Origin: CAWFGW01 sp963815495
GTDB taxonomy: Bacteria; Bacteroidota; Bacteroidia; Cytophagales; JAAEPT01
Reading direction: 5' to 3'
NCBI GenBank assembly: GCA_963815495.1
Contig: CAWFGW010000002.1
Location: forward strand, 33,287-97,286
DNA length: 64,000 nt
The first letter of the stretch is position 1; each line of letters starts with the position of its first letter. A program made the translations under genes and the position numbers. Positions 44,172 to 54,300 of the stretch are shown here, one piece after another. Below the pieces are notes generated by a model. The model saw only the letters and a list, made by a program, of their open reading frames with translations. It had not been told where the DNA came from and made no database searches.

Positions 44172-45863
44172 ATGATAACAACTAATTACTATTCCTTATT
44201 TGTACTTCTTGCTCCACTCACTTATGGAGCATATGGGCTAATTTCCCATATAATTGAAAAATATAACATCGAAAAATACAAATTGATGAGCCAGCCGATG
44301 GCACTTTTTGGGATAATGTTGTCTGTAGTTGCAGCATGTTTGGTTTATAATTTAGGTGTGTTAACAAGCCCAATTTTGGGTTTTAATGGGCTTGGTTTCT
44401 CTCTCCGATTAGATGCCTTAAGCATGCTTATGTTTGTGATGATTGCTTTATTAGGATTCATCATTATGAAGTTTAGCAATAACTACTTAGATGGTGATCC
44501 ACGTCAAAAGTATTTTTTAGCGCGTCTAGCCTATACCATTGCTTCGGTACAATTACTAGTTATTTCAGGCAATATAGGACAACTTCTATTCACATGGGTG
44601 TTGACAAGTATAGCTCTTCATCAGTTATTAGTATTTTATCGCGGTCGACCAGGGGCTATTATTGCAGCAAGAAAGAAGTTTATTGTAGCACGTTTAGGCG
44701 ATGTCTGTTTATTAATTGCAACAGTTCTTATTTATAAAACCTTTGGTACTGGAGATCTTGCAATCATATTTAACGAAGTTAAAGCAGCTTTTACGTCTGG
44801 GTTTTCACTTCACCTAGAAATAGCATCAGTGTTTATTGCTCTAGCAGCTATTTTGAAATCTGGTCAGTTTCCTACTCACGGTTGGTTGATTGAAGTGGTA
44901 GAAACACCTACACCAGTCTCTGCTTTATTACATGCGGGTTTGTTGAATGCAGGCCCTTTTTTGGTTGTTAGAATGGCTTTTATGATGAATGAGGCAACTT
45001 ACGCACCTATCTTCTTAATTGTTTTTGGTGGTTTTACCGCTTTATTTGCCTCGGTTGTTTTCTTAACACAACCAACAATAAAGGTAGCATTAGGCTATTC
45101 AAGTGTCGCTCACATGGGGTTTATGTTATTGATTTGCGGTTTTGGAGTGTATACTGCAGCCATGTTACACTTGGTAGCGCACTCCTTTTACAAGGCGCAT
45201 GCATTTCTATCATCAGGTAGTGTAATTGATGTGGTCCGTGCTAATAAAGTGAAATTAAGCAAAAGACTAGGCAGCACAGTCCGAATTATTGGAAGTATCA
45301 TCTTTGCCCTATCAATTTATTTATTGATGGCCATGTTGTGGGAAATCGATCCTATACATGAATTTACTTTGTTAGCGACTGGTGCTATTGTGGTTATGGG
45401 GCTTTCACAAATTCTTGTTCCAATATTTGATACACGCACTAGTTTAATCGGAGTAATTAAAACCAGTGGTTTGACCATGCTCGTGGCGCTTTCGTTCTTC
45501 AGTTTAGAGAGTAGCTTTGATTGGATGCTCAAAAGTCAAATCCCAGTTGTTTCTCAGCCAACAACGGTGATTATTGTATTAACCTCTATCATTCTTTTAG
45601 TCTTTGGGATTGCTGTTTTACTACAATTATTACCTCCAATATTGAATAATAGCGATAAAGCTCAACGATGGAGAGTACATTTCAAAAATGGGTTTTATGC
45701 AAACGCACGATTTGACCGCATAGTTGGATCATTAAAAAATGATCATTTTACTAGAGTCCATTTAGAAATTGTAGAAGAAGATGTTGTTGACCAATATATT
45801 GAAGTGGCAGCAAAAGAAAATCAACGAGTAAAATTACAAACCGTTATTTCAGAATTAAAATAA
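44172..45863 (+). CDS. dabB: DabB: membrane subunit of the inorganic carbon uptake system
   Basis: A 563-residue polytopic membrane protein of the NuoL/MrpA antiporter family, with about 13-14 helices, at present lacking any complex I neighbours. Central motif: I-L-K-S-G-Q-F-P-T-H-G-W-L-I-E (about 232-246) followed by P-T-P-V-S-A-L-L-H-A-G-L-L-N-A-G-P, the family proton-pathway region. In the known DAB system DabB couples an ion gradient to DabA, which converts CO2 to bicarbonate one way. The next gene, 26 bp downstream, is dabA, which identifies this as DabB rather than a complex I subunit. The C-terminal about 60 residues are soluble. Confidence 0.9.
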   Translation: MITTNYYSLFVLLAPLTYGAYGLISHIIEKYNIEKYKLMSQPMALFGIMLSVVAACLVYNLGVLTSPILGFNGLGFSLRLDALSMLMFVMIALLGFIIMKFSNNYLDGDPRQKYFLARLAYTIASVQLLVISGNIGQLLFTWVLTSIALHQLLVFYRGRPGAIIAARKKFIVARLGDVCLLIATVLIYKTFGTGDLAIIFNEVKAAFTSGFSLHLEIASVFIALAAILKSGQFPTHGWLIEVVETPTPVSALLHAGLLNAGPFLVVRMAFMMNEATYAPIFLIVFGGFTALFASVVFLTQPTIKVALGYSSVAHMGFMLLICGFGVYTAAMLHLVAHSFYKAHAFLSSGSVIDVVRANKVKLSKRLGSTVRIIGSIIFALSIYLLMAMLWEIDPIHEFTLLATGAIVVMGLSQILVPIFDTRTSLIGVIKTSGLTMLVALSFFSLESSFDWMLKSQIPVVSQPTTVIIVLTSIILLVFGIAVLLQLLPPILNNSDKAQRWRVHFKNGFYANARFDRIVGSLKNDHFTRVHLEIVEEDVVDQYIEVAAKENQRVKLQTVISELK

Positions 45864-45889
45864 AAATATTTTCAAGCGAAAAAATATAA

Positions 45890-48361
45890 ATGATGATACA
45901 GTCTACTCAAAAACCAGCAGTTACGAATCAAGCTTTGAGTTTGAAATTGAATAAGATAGGAAAAAAAATAGCTCCTTTATGGTCGTTAGAAAATTTTGTG
46001 GCAGTTAACCCTTATATGGGCTTGTCTGACTATGAGTTTGATAACGCGATGAAATTACTTGCAAAAAGAGGAAACATAAAAGCGACATTACCTTTGGAGT
46101 TTTATTTAAAGGCTATTTCGGAAGGAAAAATTACGAAAACAGATATTCAAGAAGTTCTTATCAATAAACAACATCATCAAGGTGAAACTCCTGAGGCATT
46201 TTTGTCAAGTTTGAAAGACGGTATTTCGGCTGAATCAATTCCTTTATCCATGAAAACAGTAGTTGAAGTTTCTGAAGTAGTCACTGGAAAAAACTGGCAT
46301 AGATTTATGGTAGAGCGTGTATCGGAATGGGGTGCATCGTATTTTGATAAGAACCAAGCAGCTTGGAAAGCTACTGCTTCCGGGGGGATTTTTCAGGCAT
46401 GGAAAATGGAAGCTAAGGTAGATAGAACACCCGAAGTTACTGGGTTGGTAGGGTTTCGTAACCTAGTAAAAAAACTTCCTGATGACACCTTAGAAGTAAT
46501 TGAATATGGTTTAGAACAACTAAATGTTTCTGAAGAAATGAGTGAAGCATATCTTCATAAACTATTGTTGGGTGTTGGAGGATGGTCTGCCTATGTAGCT
46601 CGAATGGATTGGGACAATGGTTTAGCGGGTGAACAAAGTAATGAGATGACCGAGTTTTTAGCAGTATTACTCAGTTGGGAAGTGCTAATTTACCAATCAT
46701 TGGAAAAGTACAACATCCAAGGCGAGTGGTACAAAGCCAAATTAGAGTTTATGGCAATTGAAAATGACCATGGGCATGACCAAGAGCTGGATCAGTTGCT
46801 AATTCTTCAGAGCGCATTTGATTTGGCAAATCAGCGAAATTTGATTGAAAAATTTGACACAGTACCATCAGCTAAACGGGAAAAACAAGTCCCAAAGGTA
46901 CAAGCAATATTCTGTATCGATGTGCGATCAGAAGTATACAGAAGAAATCTAGAATTAGCATCATCCGATATTGCTACTATGGGTTTTGCAGGTTTCTTTG
47001 CATTTCCAATTAAGTATGTGCCTTTAGCACATGAGCAGGGATTAAATCAATGTCCTGTGTTATTAAACACCTCTCATACCGTGTATGAATCGTTACCAGA
47101 AAAGGACGACCAAGAAAAATCTATACTACAGCGTAAACTAAAGCACCAGATAGATTTTGCATGGAAATCATTTAAGTTAGGAGCAATTAGCTGTTTTAGT
47201 TTTGTAGGTCCTATTGGTTTGTCATATCTACCCAAGTTGTTTACAGACTCCTATGGGATGACTCGTCCAGTTCCTCATCCGGAGCAGGAGGGACTCAACC
47301 AAAAGATGTGTTCAAAAAAAGAAATTATGCTCCTGCAACAAAATCATCTAGCAGGTATTCCTCTAGATCAACAGATTCAAATGGCGGAAGCAGCACTCAA
47401 AGCAATGTCCTTAACGGATAACTTTGCCCGATTGGTGCTGATTGTTGGACACGGTTCGAGTTCAGTCAATAACCCACATGCAACTGGCTTAGATTGTGGT
47501 GCATGTGGTGGACACACTGGTGAGGCCAATGCCAAAGTTGCAGCAGCAGTTTTAAATAATTCCAAAGTGCGAATGGCATTGGTGGAAAAAGGAATTGAAG
47601 TTCCAGATACTACTTACTTCTTAGCCTGTCAGCACGACACTACGATAGATGAAGTCACTATCTTCAATGAGGACAAAATTCCTGTTTCACATTTCTATGA
47701 TGTAAAAGATGTAAAAGAAACCTTAATGAGTGCAGGGAAAATGGCTCGAAATGAGCGTGCACTTCGCATGAATCTCAATGGTGAAAAAAACATCGATAAA
47801 GCAATTTTCCAACGTAGTGTAGATTGGTCCCAAGTACGACCTGAGTGGGGACTAGCAGGTTGTTCAGCTTTGGTGGTTGCACCAAGAAGTCGTACTAAAG
47901 ATATTGATTTTGGAGGCAAATCATTTTTGCATTCTTATGACTGGGCGAAAGATACGGGTTTCGCTGTGTTAGAAATAATTATGACTGCACCCATGGTGGT
48001 GACCAGTTGGATTAATTTACAATATTATGCTTCCACCGTTGATAACAAAACCTTTGGTTCTGGTAATAAAGCACTCCACAACATAGTTGGTGGCTTGGGT
48101 GTGTTTGAAGGGCATTCAGGAGATTTACGCACAGGTTTGCCCTGGCAGTCAGTACATGATGGGGAGCACTTTCAGCACGAACCATTGCGTTTAAATGTTA
48201 TTATAGAAGCACCAGTAGAGGCCATGGATGCTATTTTATCAAAACATAAATCAGTACGTCAGTTGGTGGACAACGAATGGATTTATCTTTTTGCAATGAA
48301 TGAAGAGGGCAAAATAGCCCACAAATACAACCGAGATTTAAAATGGATAAAAGTAGCATAA
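45890..48361 (+). CDS. dabA: DabA (DUF2309): zinc-dependent, carbonic-anhydrase-like subunit of the inorganic carbon uptake system
   Basis: An 823-residue protein of the DUF2309 family, peripheral at the cytoplasmic face of DabB. The probable zinc and active-site residues are C342 and D344 in I-F-C-I-D-V-R-S-E, H521 in I-V-G-H-G-S-S-S, and C536 in G-L-D-C-G-A-C-G-G. The spacings (2 and 15 residues) are the same as in the studied DabA of Halothiobacillus neapolitanus (C351, D353, H524, C539), so the protein should be catalytic. Starts at 45890 with M-M-I-Q-S, or at 45893. dabA ends 8 bases before the DUF6671 gene. In a presumed heterotroph such a system would supply bicarbonate to biotin-dependent carboxylases. 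Confidence 0.93.
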   Translation: MMIQSTQKPAVTNQALSLKLNKIGKKIAPLWSLENFVAVNPYMGLSDYEFDNAMKLLAKRGNIKATLPLEFYLKAISEGKITKTDIQEVLINKQHHQGETPEAFLSSLKDGISAESIPLSMKTVVEVSEVVTGKNWHRFMVERVSEWGASYFDKNQAAWKATASGGIFQAWKMEAKVDRTPEVTGLVGFRNLVKKLPDDTLEVIEYGLEQLNVSEEMSEAYLHKLLLGVGGWSAYVARMDWDNGLAGEQSNEMTEFLAVLLSWEVLIYQSLEKYNIQGEWYKAKLEFMAIENDHGHDQELDQLLILQSAFDLANQRNLIEKFDTVPSAKREKQVPKVQAIFCIDVRSEVYRRNLELASSDIATMGFAGFFAFPIKYVPLAHEQGLNQCPVLLNTSHTVYESLPEKDDQEKSILQRKLKHQIDFAWKSFKLGAISCFSFVGPIGLSYLPKLFTDSYGMTRPVPHPEQEGLNQKMCSKKEIMLLQQNHLAGIPLDQQIQMAEAALKAMSLTDNFARLVLIVGHGSSSVNNPHATGLDCGACGGHTGEANAKVAAAVLNNSKVRMALVEKGIEVPDTTYFLACQHDTTIDEVTIFNEDKIPVSHFYDVKDVKETLMSAGKMARNERALRMNLNGEKNIDKAIFQRSVDWSQVRPEWGLAGCSALVVAPRSRTKDIDFGGKSFLHSYDWAKDTGFAVLEIIMTAPMVVTSWINLQYYASTVDNKTFGSGNKALHNIVGGLGVFEGHSGDLRTGLPWQSVHDGEHFQHEPLRLNVIIEAPVEAMDAILSKHKSVRQLVDNEWIYLFAMNEEGKIAHKYNRDLKWIKVA

Positions 48362-48368
48362 TAAAAAG

Positions 48369-49214
48369 ATGAATATGGATTTGTTTGCTAATAGAAGAAT
48401 AGTAATTGCCACAAAACATGGGAAAGAACAGGTGCTTGCACCGCTTCTATCCACCGGCCTTAACGCTTTTCCACTAATTGTAAATGAATTAGATACTGAC
48501 CAATTAGGAACCTTCACTGGAGAGGTTGAGCGGGGTGAAAGTCCGTTAGCTACCGCTCGACTGAAATGTTATATGGCCATGGCGCTAGCCGATTGCGACT
48601 TAGCTATAGCCAGTGAAGGTTCTTTTGGTCAACATCCTGTAACCTTTTTCACTACATGTAATGAAGAATTGTTGTTGCTGGTGGATAAAAAAAATAACCT
48701 TGAAATTGTAAGTAAAAAGTTCAGCATCGACACCAATTTTGGAGGTTGCGAAGTAAAGTCATACGAAGCTTTAAAGCAATTTGCAAGAAAGGCGGTTTTT
48801 CCTTCGCATAAGTTAATACTTAAGAAAAGTGAAAAGGATTGTGAAGGAATAATCAAAGGAATAAGTTCATGGAAAGCACTAAAACAAGCTTATGAAAGTT
48901 TGGTAACTAATCAAAAATCCGTGTTTGTTGAAACAGACATGCGGGCGATGAACAACCCAACCCGCATGACAGTGATTGCAGAAGCTGCCCAACAGCTCAT
49001 TGAAAAAGTGAAGTCGCATTGCCCAAAGTGTAATACTCCAGGATTTGGTATCATAAGCGTTGATCGTGGTTTACCTTGTTCGTGGTGCTTAATGCCAACT
49101 GCTTCTACGCTTTATTTTAACTACCAATGTAGTCAGTGTAAATTTGAGAAGAAGGAGTTAAACCCTAACCAACAAAACGAGGATCCTATGTTTTGTGATT
49201 ACTGTAACCCTTGA
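48369..49214 (+). CDS. DUF6671-type protein with C-terminal zinc-ribbon cysteines
   Basis: A 281-residue soluble protein without signal peptide or membrane segment. The first about 210 residues form an alpha/beta domain starting R-R-I-V-I-A-T-K-H-G-K-E, with E-G-S-F-G-Q-H-P and F-V-E-T-D-M-R-A-M-N-N-P-T-R as conserved-looking blocks; the C-terminal about 65 residues carry four C-x2-C pairs (C-P-K-C, C-S-W-C, C-S-Q-C, C-D-Y-C), two zinc ribbons. The name DUF6671 is from memory. It follows dabA by 8 bases in the same direction, so it is probably co-transcribed and may serve the carbon uptake system. No enzyme activity is known. Confidence 0.65.
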   Translation: MNMDLFANRRIVIATKHGKEQVLAPLLSTGLNAFPLIVNELDTDQLGTFTGEVERGESPLATARLKCYMAMALADCDLAIASEGSFGQHPVTFFTTCNEELLLLVDKKNNLEIVSKKFSIDTNFGGCEVKSYEALKQFARKAVFPSHKLILKKSEKDCEGIIKGISSWKALKQAYESLVTNQKSVFVETDMRAMNNPTRMTVIAEAAQQLIEKVKSHCPKCNTPGFGIISVDRGLPCSWCLMPTASTLYFNYQCSQCKFEKKELNPNQQNEDPMFCDYCNP

Positions 49215-49235
49215 GTAGTTGAGGTAAAAAGGTTT

Positions 49236-50345
49236 TCATGAAGTAAATAGCCCTTTAATTTTTTTAAAATAACTTTTTATTTTCTTTTTGAACCCACTGT
49301 CTTCCTTTTTCTCAATGCCAATTAATTCACCAAACGGTTTTAATACTTCTACGTGGTCCGATACAATTTTAGTAATACCCATGAGTGGTATGGCGAGAAT
49401 CATCCCAGGGATTCCCCATAGCATTTCTCCTGCTATCAAAGCAATGATGGTAAATAAGGGATTAAGATTTACCTCTGCACCTACAACTAATGGTTCTAGA
49501 ATATAGGTTTGAATAAATTGTACCAACCCATAAGTGAAAAGAATACCAATAATTAGCGTGAAGTCTCCTCCCTGAATAAATGAATAAAGTATGGTGAGGG
49601 AAGTTCCAGTAATATTTCCCACGAAAGGCACAATCTCTAGTAGGCCACAAAGTATCGCAAAGAAAATCGCACTTTTTACCCCAACTAGGGTGAAGCCGAT
49701 ACCATACATAATCCATAAAGAGAAAATCATTAAAGCGAGACCAGTTAAATATTTTTGAGTCACCTGTTGAGCATCGCCTACAATTTCCAGCGCATTTTCC
49801 TTGTCCTCAGGAGCGACAAGTTTTACAATAAACTGCTTCAATTTGCTTCGGTAATACAAAAACAAAAAGATGTAAACAACAGTAAGAATAGTATCGGTCA
49901 AAAAACCGGTTATGCCCCCCATAATAGTAGTGACTATACTGCCAACTTTCGCTGGTGCAGAAGATTTTTGATTGTTAATCATTTCCTTCTGTTTTTCCTC
50001 GGATACACCTAATACATCGGTAATGTAGCGCTGAGCTTCGTGGTATTTCTGGGTTAGTTCTTTTTCTATTTCAGAAGAATCTTTGATTAAATCAGATACT
50101 TGCCAGGACAACAGCCACACTACACCGCCAATAGTGCCCACTAAAAGAAGTATTGAAATTATTGTAGCAATGCCTTTGTGGATGCCTTTTTTTTCCATCC
50201 ACTGTACTGCAGGTAGTAGCATACTTGCCAATAATGCAGCAAATACTAAAGGCACTAAAAAAGGTTTTCCATAGATAAGTATGATGGTACTTAAAACTAT
50301 AATTAAAAGTATGAGGGCAACTTTTTTTATTTTCTCGTTTTTCAT
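49236..50345 (-). CDS. AI-2E family transporter, copy 2
   Basis: A 369-residue inner-membrane protein with about eight helices: P-L-V-F-A-A-L-L-A-S-M-L-L-P near the start, a soluble loop with A-Q-R-Y-I-T-D-V-L-G-V-S (about 105-150), and the C-terminal block G-L-L-E-I-V-P-F-V-G-N-I and I-L-E-P-L-V-V-G, with a basic, lysine-rich tail. Same family as the 24191-25225 gene but a distinct branch (different loop length and tail). Solute unknown. It is convergent with the DUF6671 gene (21 bases between stops), so not part of that operon. The following 50346-50498 stretch shows no gene. Confidence 0.88.
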   Translation of the reverse strand: MKNEKIKKVALILLIIVLSTIILIYGKPFLVPLVFAALLASMLLPAVQWMEKKGIHKGIATIISILLLVGTIGGVVWLLSWQVSDLIKDSSEIEKELTQKYHEAQRYITDVLGVSEEKQKEMINNQKSSAPAKVGSIVTTIMGGITGFLTDTILTVVYIFLFLYYRSKLKQFIVKLVAPEDKENALEIVGDAQQVTQKYLTGLALMIFSLWIMYGIGFTLVGVKSAIFFAILCGLLEIVPFVGNITGTSLTILYSFIQGGDFTLIIGILFTYGLVQFIQTYILEPLVVGAEVNLNPLFTIIALIAGEMLWGIPGMILAIPLMGITKIVSDHVEVLKPFGELIGIEKKEDSGFKKKIKSYFKKIKGLFTS

Positions 50346-50498
50346 TTAAAAATCTTTTTTTCAAGTTTTTACAAGGAATAAAAAAAAAGGATCGTTTCAA
50401 ATAGGGTGAATAGGAGTTTGATAATGTTTGTAGGGGAAGGTATAGTTTTGAGACAAGTTTCAAAACTAAGTTTCGCATTTAAAACATAATTATGTGGG

Positions 50499-51035
50499 TT
50501 AGTTTTGAGCTAACACCATTAGTTTCAAGACTGTTTTCCAGTTTCTCGTGGTGGCACCTACTTTTAGTTTTTTCTCAAAGAAGAGGTTGGTCAGTTTCGA
50601 TTCGTGGTATTTGTTTTCGCAGAAGATGAATACTTCTTTTCCATCAATTACAAACTTGTCGGGTTCATAATTATAACTTACTGTATGTTGTAGGTTTTCT
50701 GCTGTAGGTTTTTCTTTCAAAAAGGAGAGGTGTAGTTTGTTTACATCTGCATCTGCATCATAAAAAGGGTTTGTATCAATTGCTTTTTTAAGCTCGATGG
50801 CCGAGCGTACAATAACGGGAACATCAAATCCAAAATTGGCTGTTATCGCTTGTTCTATTTGATCAGCTAATAATTCGTTTTCTGTGTTGGAATTAAAAAG
50901 TACATTGCCACTTTGGATATAGGTTATAATGTTAGAAAAACCCAACTCTTCAAATAACAACTTCAAATCAGCCATTAATATTTTTCTATTTCCCCCAACA
51001 TTAATTCCTCTTAAAATCGCGACTTTTTTGTTCAT
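50499..51035 (-). CDS. DUF1697 family protein
   Basis: 178 residues from the ATG at 51035, which gives the normal family start M-N-K-K-V-A-I-L-R-G-I-N-V-G-G; an upstream ATG (51077) would add 14 unlikely residues. Conserved blocks: G-G-N-R-K-I-L-M-A-D-L-K, Y-I-Q-S-G-N-V-L-F-N-S, and the C-terminal R-N-W-K-T-V-L-K-L. DUF1697 proteins are small cytoplasmic proteins with no established role. Single gene. About 280 bp (51078-51354) separate it from the divergent nuclease gene; no clear promoter is seen there. Confidence 0.9.
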   Translation of the reverse strand: MNKKVAILRGINVGGNRKILMADLKLLFEELGFSNIITYIQSGNVLFNSNTENELLADQIEQAITANFGFDVPVIVRSAIELKKAIDTNPFYDADADVNKLHLSFLKEKPTAENLQHTVSYNYEPDKFVIDGKEVFIFCENKYHESKLTNLFFEKKLKVGATTRNWKTVLKLMVLAQN

Positions 51036-51354
51036 TTTTTTGTGATTATCTTTCCTAAGATAAAACAAAAAGTTCATTAAAAATGAATCTCTAATTTTTA
51101 ACAGCTATGTTATGGGATTTAAAATCAACAAATCCGAAACACATGTTTATCCCGTAGTCAATTTTGTGTGTTATAAATGTTAAGGAAAGAGAGAAGCAAG
51201 CCTATCTTCCATTTTTAGGGAGCTACATATTAACGAATTTTAAAAGAGATAGAGCAAATGATAACGAAATGCTAACCCAAACTAAATGTGTGACTTACAC
51301 TAGATATAGAATTTTACGGTCGAAATAGACTTGTCATATCAAAAGATTAAAATC

Positions 51355-54300
51355 ATGTTTAAAAGCCTACTACTTACCTGTTGTCTTGCAGTGCTCTTTG
51401 CGGGTGCGGTGGTTGCCCAATCCACCATTACAATTTCTTCCCGAATCGTTGGTTCATCAGATGATGCGGAAGAATATATCTATACTCCAGAAAATGAATC
51501 ATTTCGTACGCAGGGTGCAATGGATATTACCAGTTCAGATATAGAATTGGGTACTGAAAACCCAAATGGTCAAAATCCATCAATTGCGGGGTTGAGGTTT
51601 ACTAGTTTAGAAATACCAAAAGGTACCGTTATTGAGTCGGCATATCTAGAGTTTACAGTCGATGCTACCAACAAAAACGAAGACCCAGCGAACTACTATA
51701 TTCATATCGAAGACAATATAAACCCAGCTACTTTTAGCGTAGATAGCGCAGACATTACTTCCAGAACTTGGTTCAACGATTCTATTGCATGGCATGTTGA
51801 GCCTGGTTCTTGGGATGTTGTAGGAGGGAAACAACAATCAGCTGATATTACACCCTTAATAGAAGCTATAATCAATAAAGAAGACTGGTCGCAAGGTAAT
51901 GGGCTAGCATTTTTTATTACAGGAGAGGGCGTGAGAGAGGCAGAATCATTTGATGGTTCTGCTGCTGATGCTCCTCAACTGATTATAAAATTTATACAAG
52001 AAGATATTATCTATGAACCTGAATTGCTCCGTGAAATTCCAGATCAGGAATTAGTTCAAGGCTGGGATTTCGCGTTGGACATCACACCTTATTTCACAGA
52101 TAAAGATAGCGAGTTATCATTCTTGGCCTATTCAACTGGAGAAGATACGTTGCCGGATTGGATTACTTTTGAAAATGGCATGCTCTCAGGTACATTTGAC
52201 GGAGTAGCTAATTTCCCTATCACCATAGAAGCGATGAGTGATGGTAAGTCGATTACGGATGAATTTTTAATTTCATATAGTGCTCCTTCAGCTGATTTCA
52301 CTTTAGCAATTTTTCATAACAACGATGGTGAATCGGATTTACTTCCTGACTCTATTGTCGTGAATGGTGTGCCAACTACTGGTGGTAGTATCGGTCAATT
52401 TAAAGCAACATTAGATAAGATGCGGTCTCAAGCCAATAAGCGAGGTTACCAATCGGTGATGCTTTCTTCGGGTGATAATTTCCTTGCAGGTTTAGAGTAC
52501 AACGCAAGTCAAGCCAATGGTGTGTTTTACGATGCGATCGCGTTAGATTCAATAAATTATGATGCCATAGATTTAGGGAATCATGACTTTGATTTTGGAA
52601 CAGCGGTTTTGGCAGACTTTATTAGTTCATTTGAAACGAACAAAGCACCGTATTTAAGTTCAAACCTAAGTTTTTCAAATGTAGCAGAGATGCAAGCATT
52701 GGTAGAAGAAGAAAGAGTTGTTCCTGCTACCATCATAGAAAAAGGAAATGAGAAAATCGGAGTAATTGGTTTAACAACACCACTCATCAACGTCATCTCA
52801 AGTCCTGGAAATACAATCATTTCAGAAGCAATAGTTGATTCGGTACAGAAATACATTGACTGGTTAACGGGAGAGGGAGTAAACAAGATTATTTTGATTA
52901 GTCACTTACAGGATTTAAATGAAGAGATAAATCTTGCAAGTCAGTTAACGGATATTGATGTAATCATTGCAGGTGGTGGTGATGAGTTAATTTCTAATAA
53001 CCCAATCATTGGAAAGCCTTATAATGCGACTCCCGTAGGTGGTTACCCAATGGTAGCAAAAGACAAGGAAGATAACGAGGTGTACATCGTTACTACACCT
53101 GGTAACTACCGCTATTTAGGTAATTTATTAATTGATTTTGATGCCAATGGTCTGGTAACAAAAGTGCACAAACAATCGGATCTAGTATTGGTGTATGGTG
53201 CAACTCACCAAGGGATGGTGGATGTCATTGAAACACCCATTAAAGAATATATCGGAGATCTTTCTACCAACGTAATCGCACTAGCAGAAGACACGTTAGA
53301 TTTTAGAAGAGAAACAATCAGACATGCAGAGTCTAATGGAGGCAACTTATTTGCTGATGCTCTATTATGGCAAGCAAAACAAACACATGCCACCTTCGGT
53401 GTAAAAGAACCACAGGTAGCGATTCAAAACTCAGGCGGGTTAAGAATTGAATCGTTAATAGAATCAGGAGATTTTACAGAAGACTTGACGTACGAAGTAG
53501 CTGCTTTTACTAATATTCTTTCCGTAGTAGAAGATATTGAGCCAGCGAAATTTCTTCAAATTATAGAACATGGTGTAGCAAAAGCACCAGGTTTAGATGG
53601 ACGATTCCCACAGATTGCTGGTTTCAAAATCGTGTTTGATCCTGCTGCTCCAGAAGGTGATCGAGTGATTTCAATTGAATTGAATGACGGAACTATGATT
53701 GTTGAAAATGGAGAAGTAGTTACTGGCGCTCCAGCGATTACGTTAGCATCCATTGACTTTACTGTTAGAGATAATGGCATTGGAGGAGGTGATGGTTATC
53801 CATTTTTCCCATTGACCTACAAAACTTTAGGAGCAACCTACCAACAAGCTTTTGTCAACTACTTAGTTGATGGTTTAGCAGGAGTAATCTCGAAAGAAGA
53901 CTACCCTTACAATGCCCCAAAGTCACGAATAATCGAGCAAATATCTCAAGTGCCAGCGGTGGATTCTGTTGTGGTTAACTTTGGTGAAGCATGTCCTGAA
54001 AACTTAGTGAATTGGACCTTGTTTCACACACAAGATAACTTGGTTTCACGCTGTGAAGGAAATGAATACATCCAATTTAATGGACATAGTTCAGGTGCTA
54101 ATGGTGCAGGTCAATCGTGGTTAATTACTCCAAGAATCAACTTTGATGATGTGGATGACTTAGTACTTGAATTTACAGCTAGAAACCAATATGCACGGAA
54201 TGCTGGTCCTGATGTGGAAGTATTTTACTCAACGGATTACGTAGGTTTGGGTGACCCAACAGGGTTTACATGGACAAATATTGCACAAGCGACAAATTTC

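Noticed and set aside
44172..45863. Annotation of this gene as NADH dehydrogenase subunit L
   Set aside because: No other complex I genes are near, and the directly following gene is DUF2309 (dabA); DabB fits the context better.
50092..50478. A 128-residue minus-strand frame across the start of the second AI-2E gene
   Set aside because: It overlaps the AI-2E gene in another frame, its product resembles no protein and it has no plausible start context.
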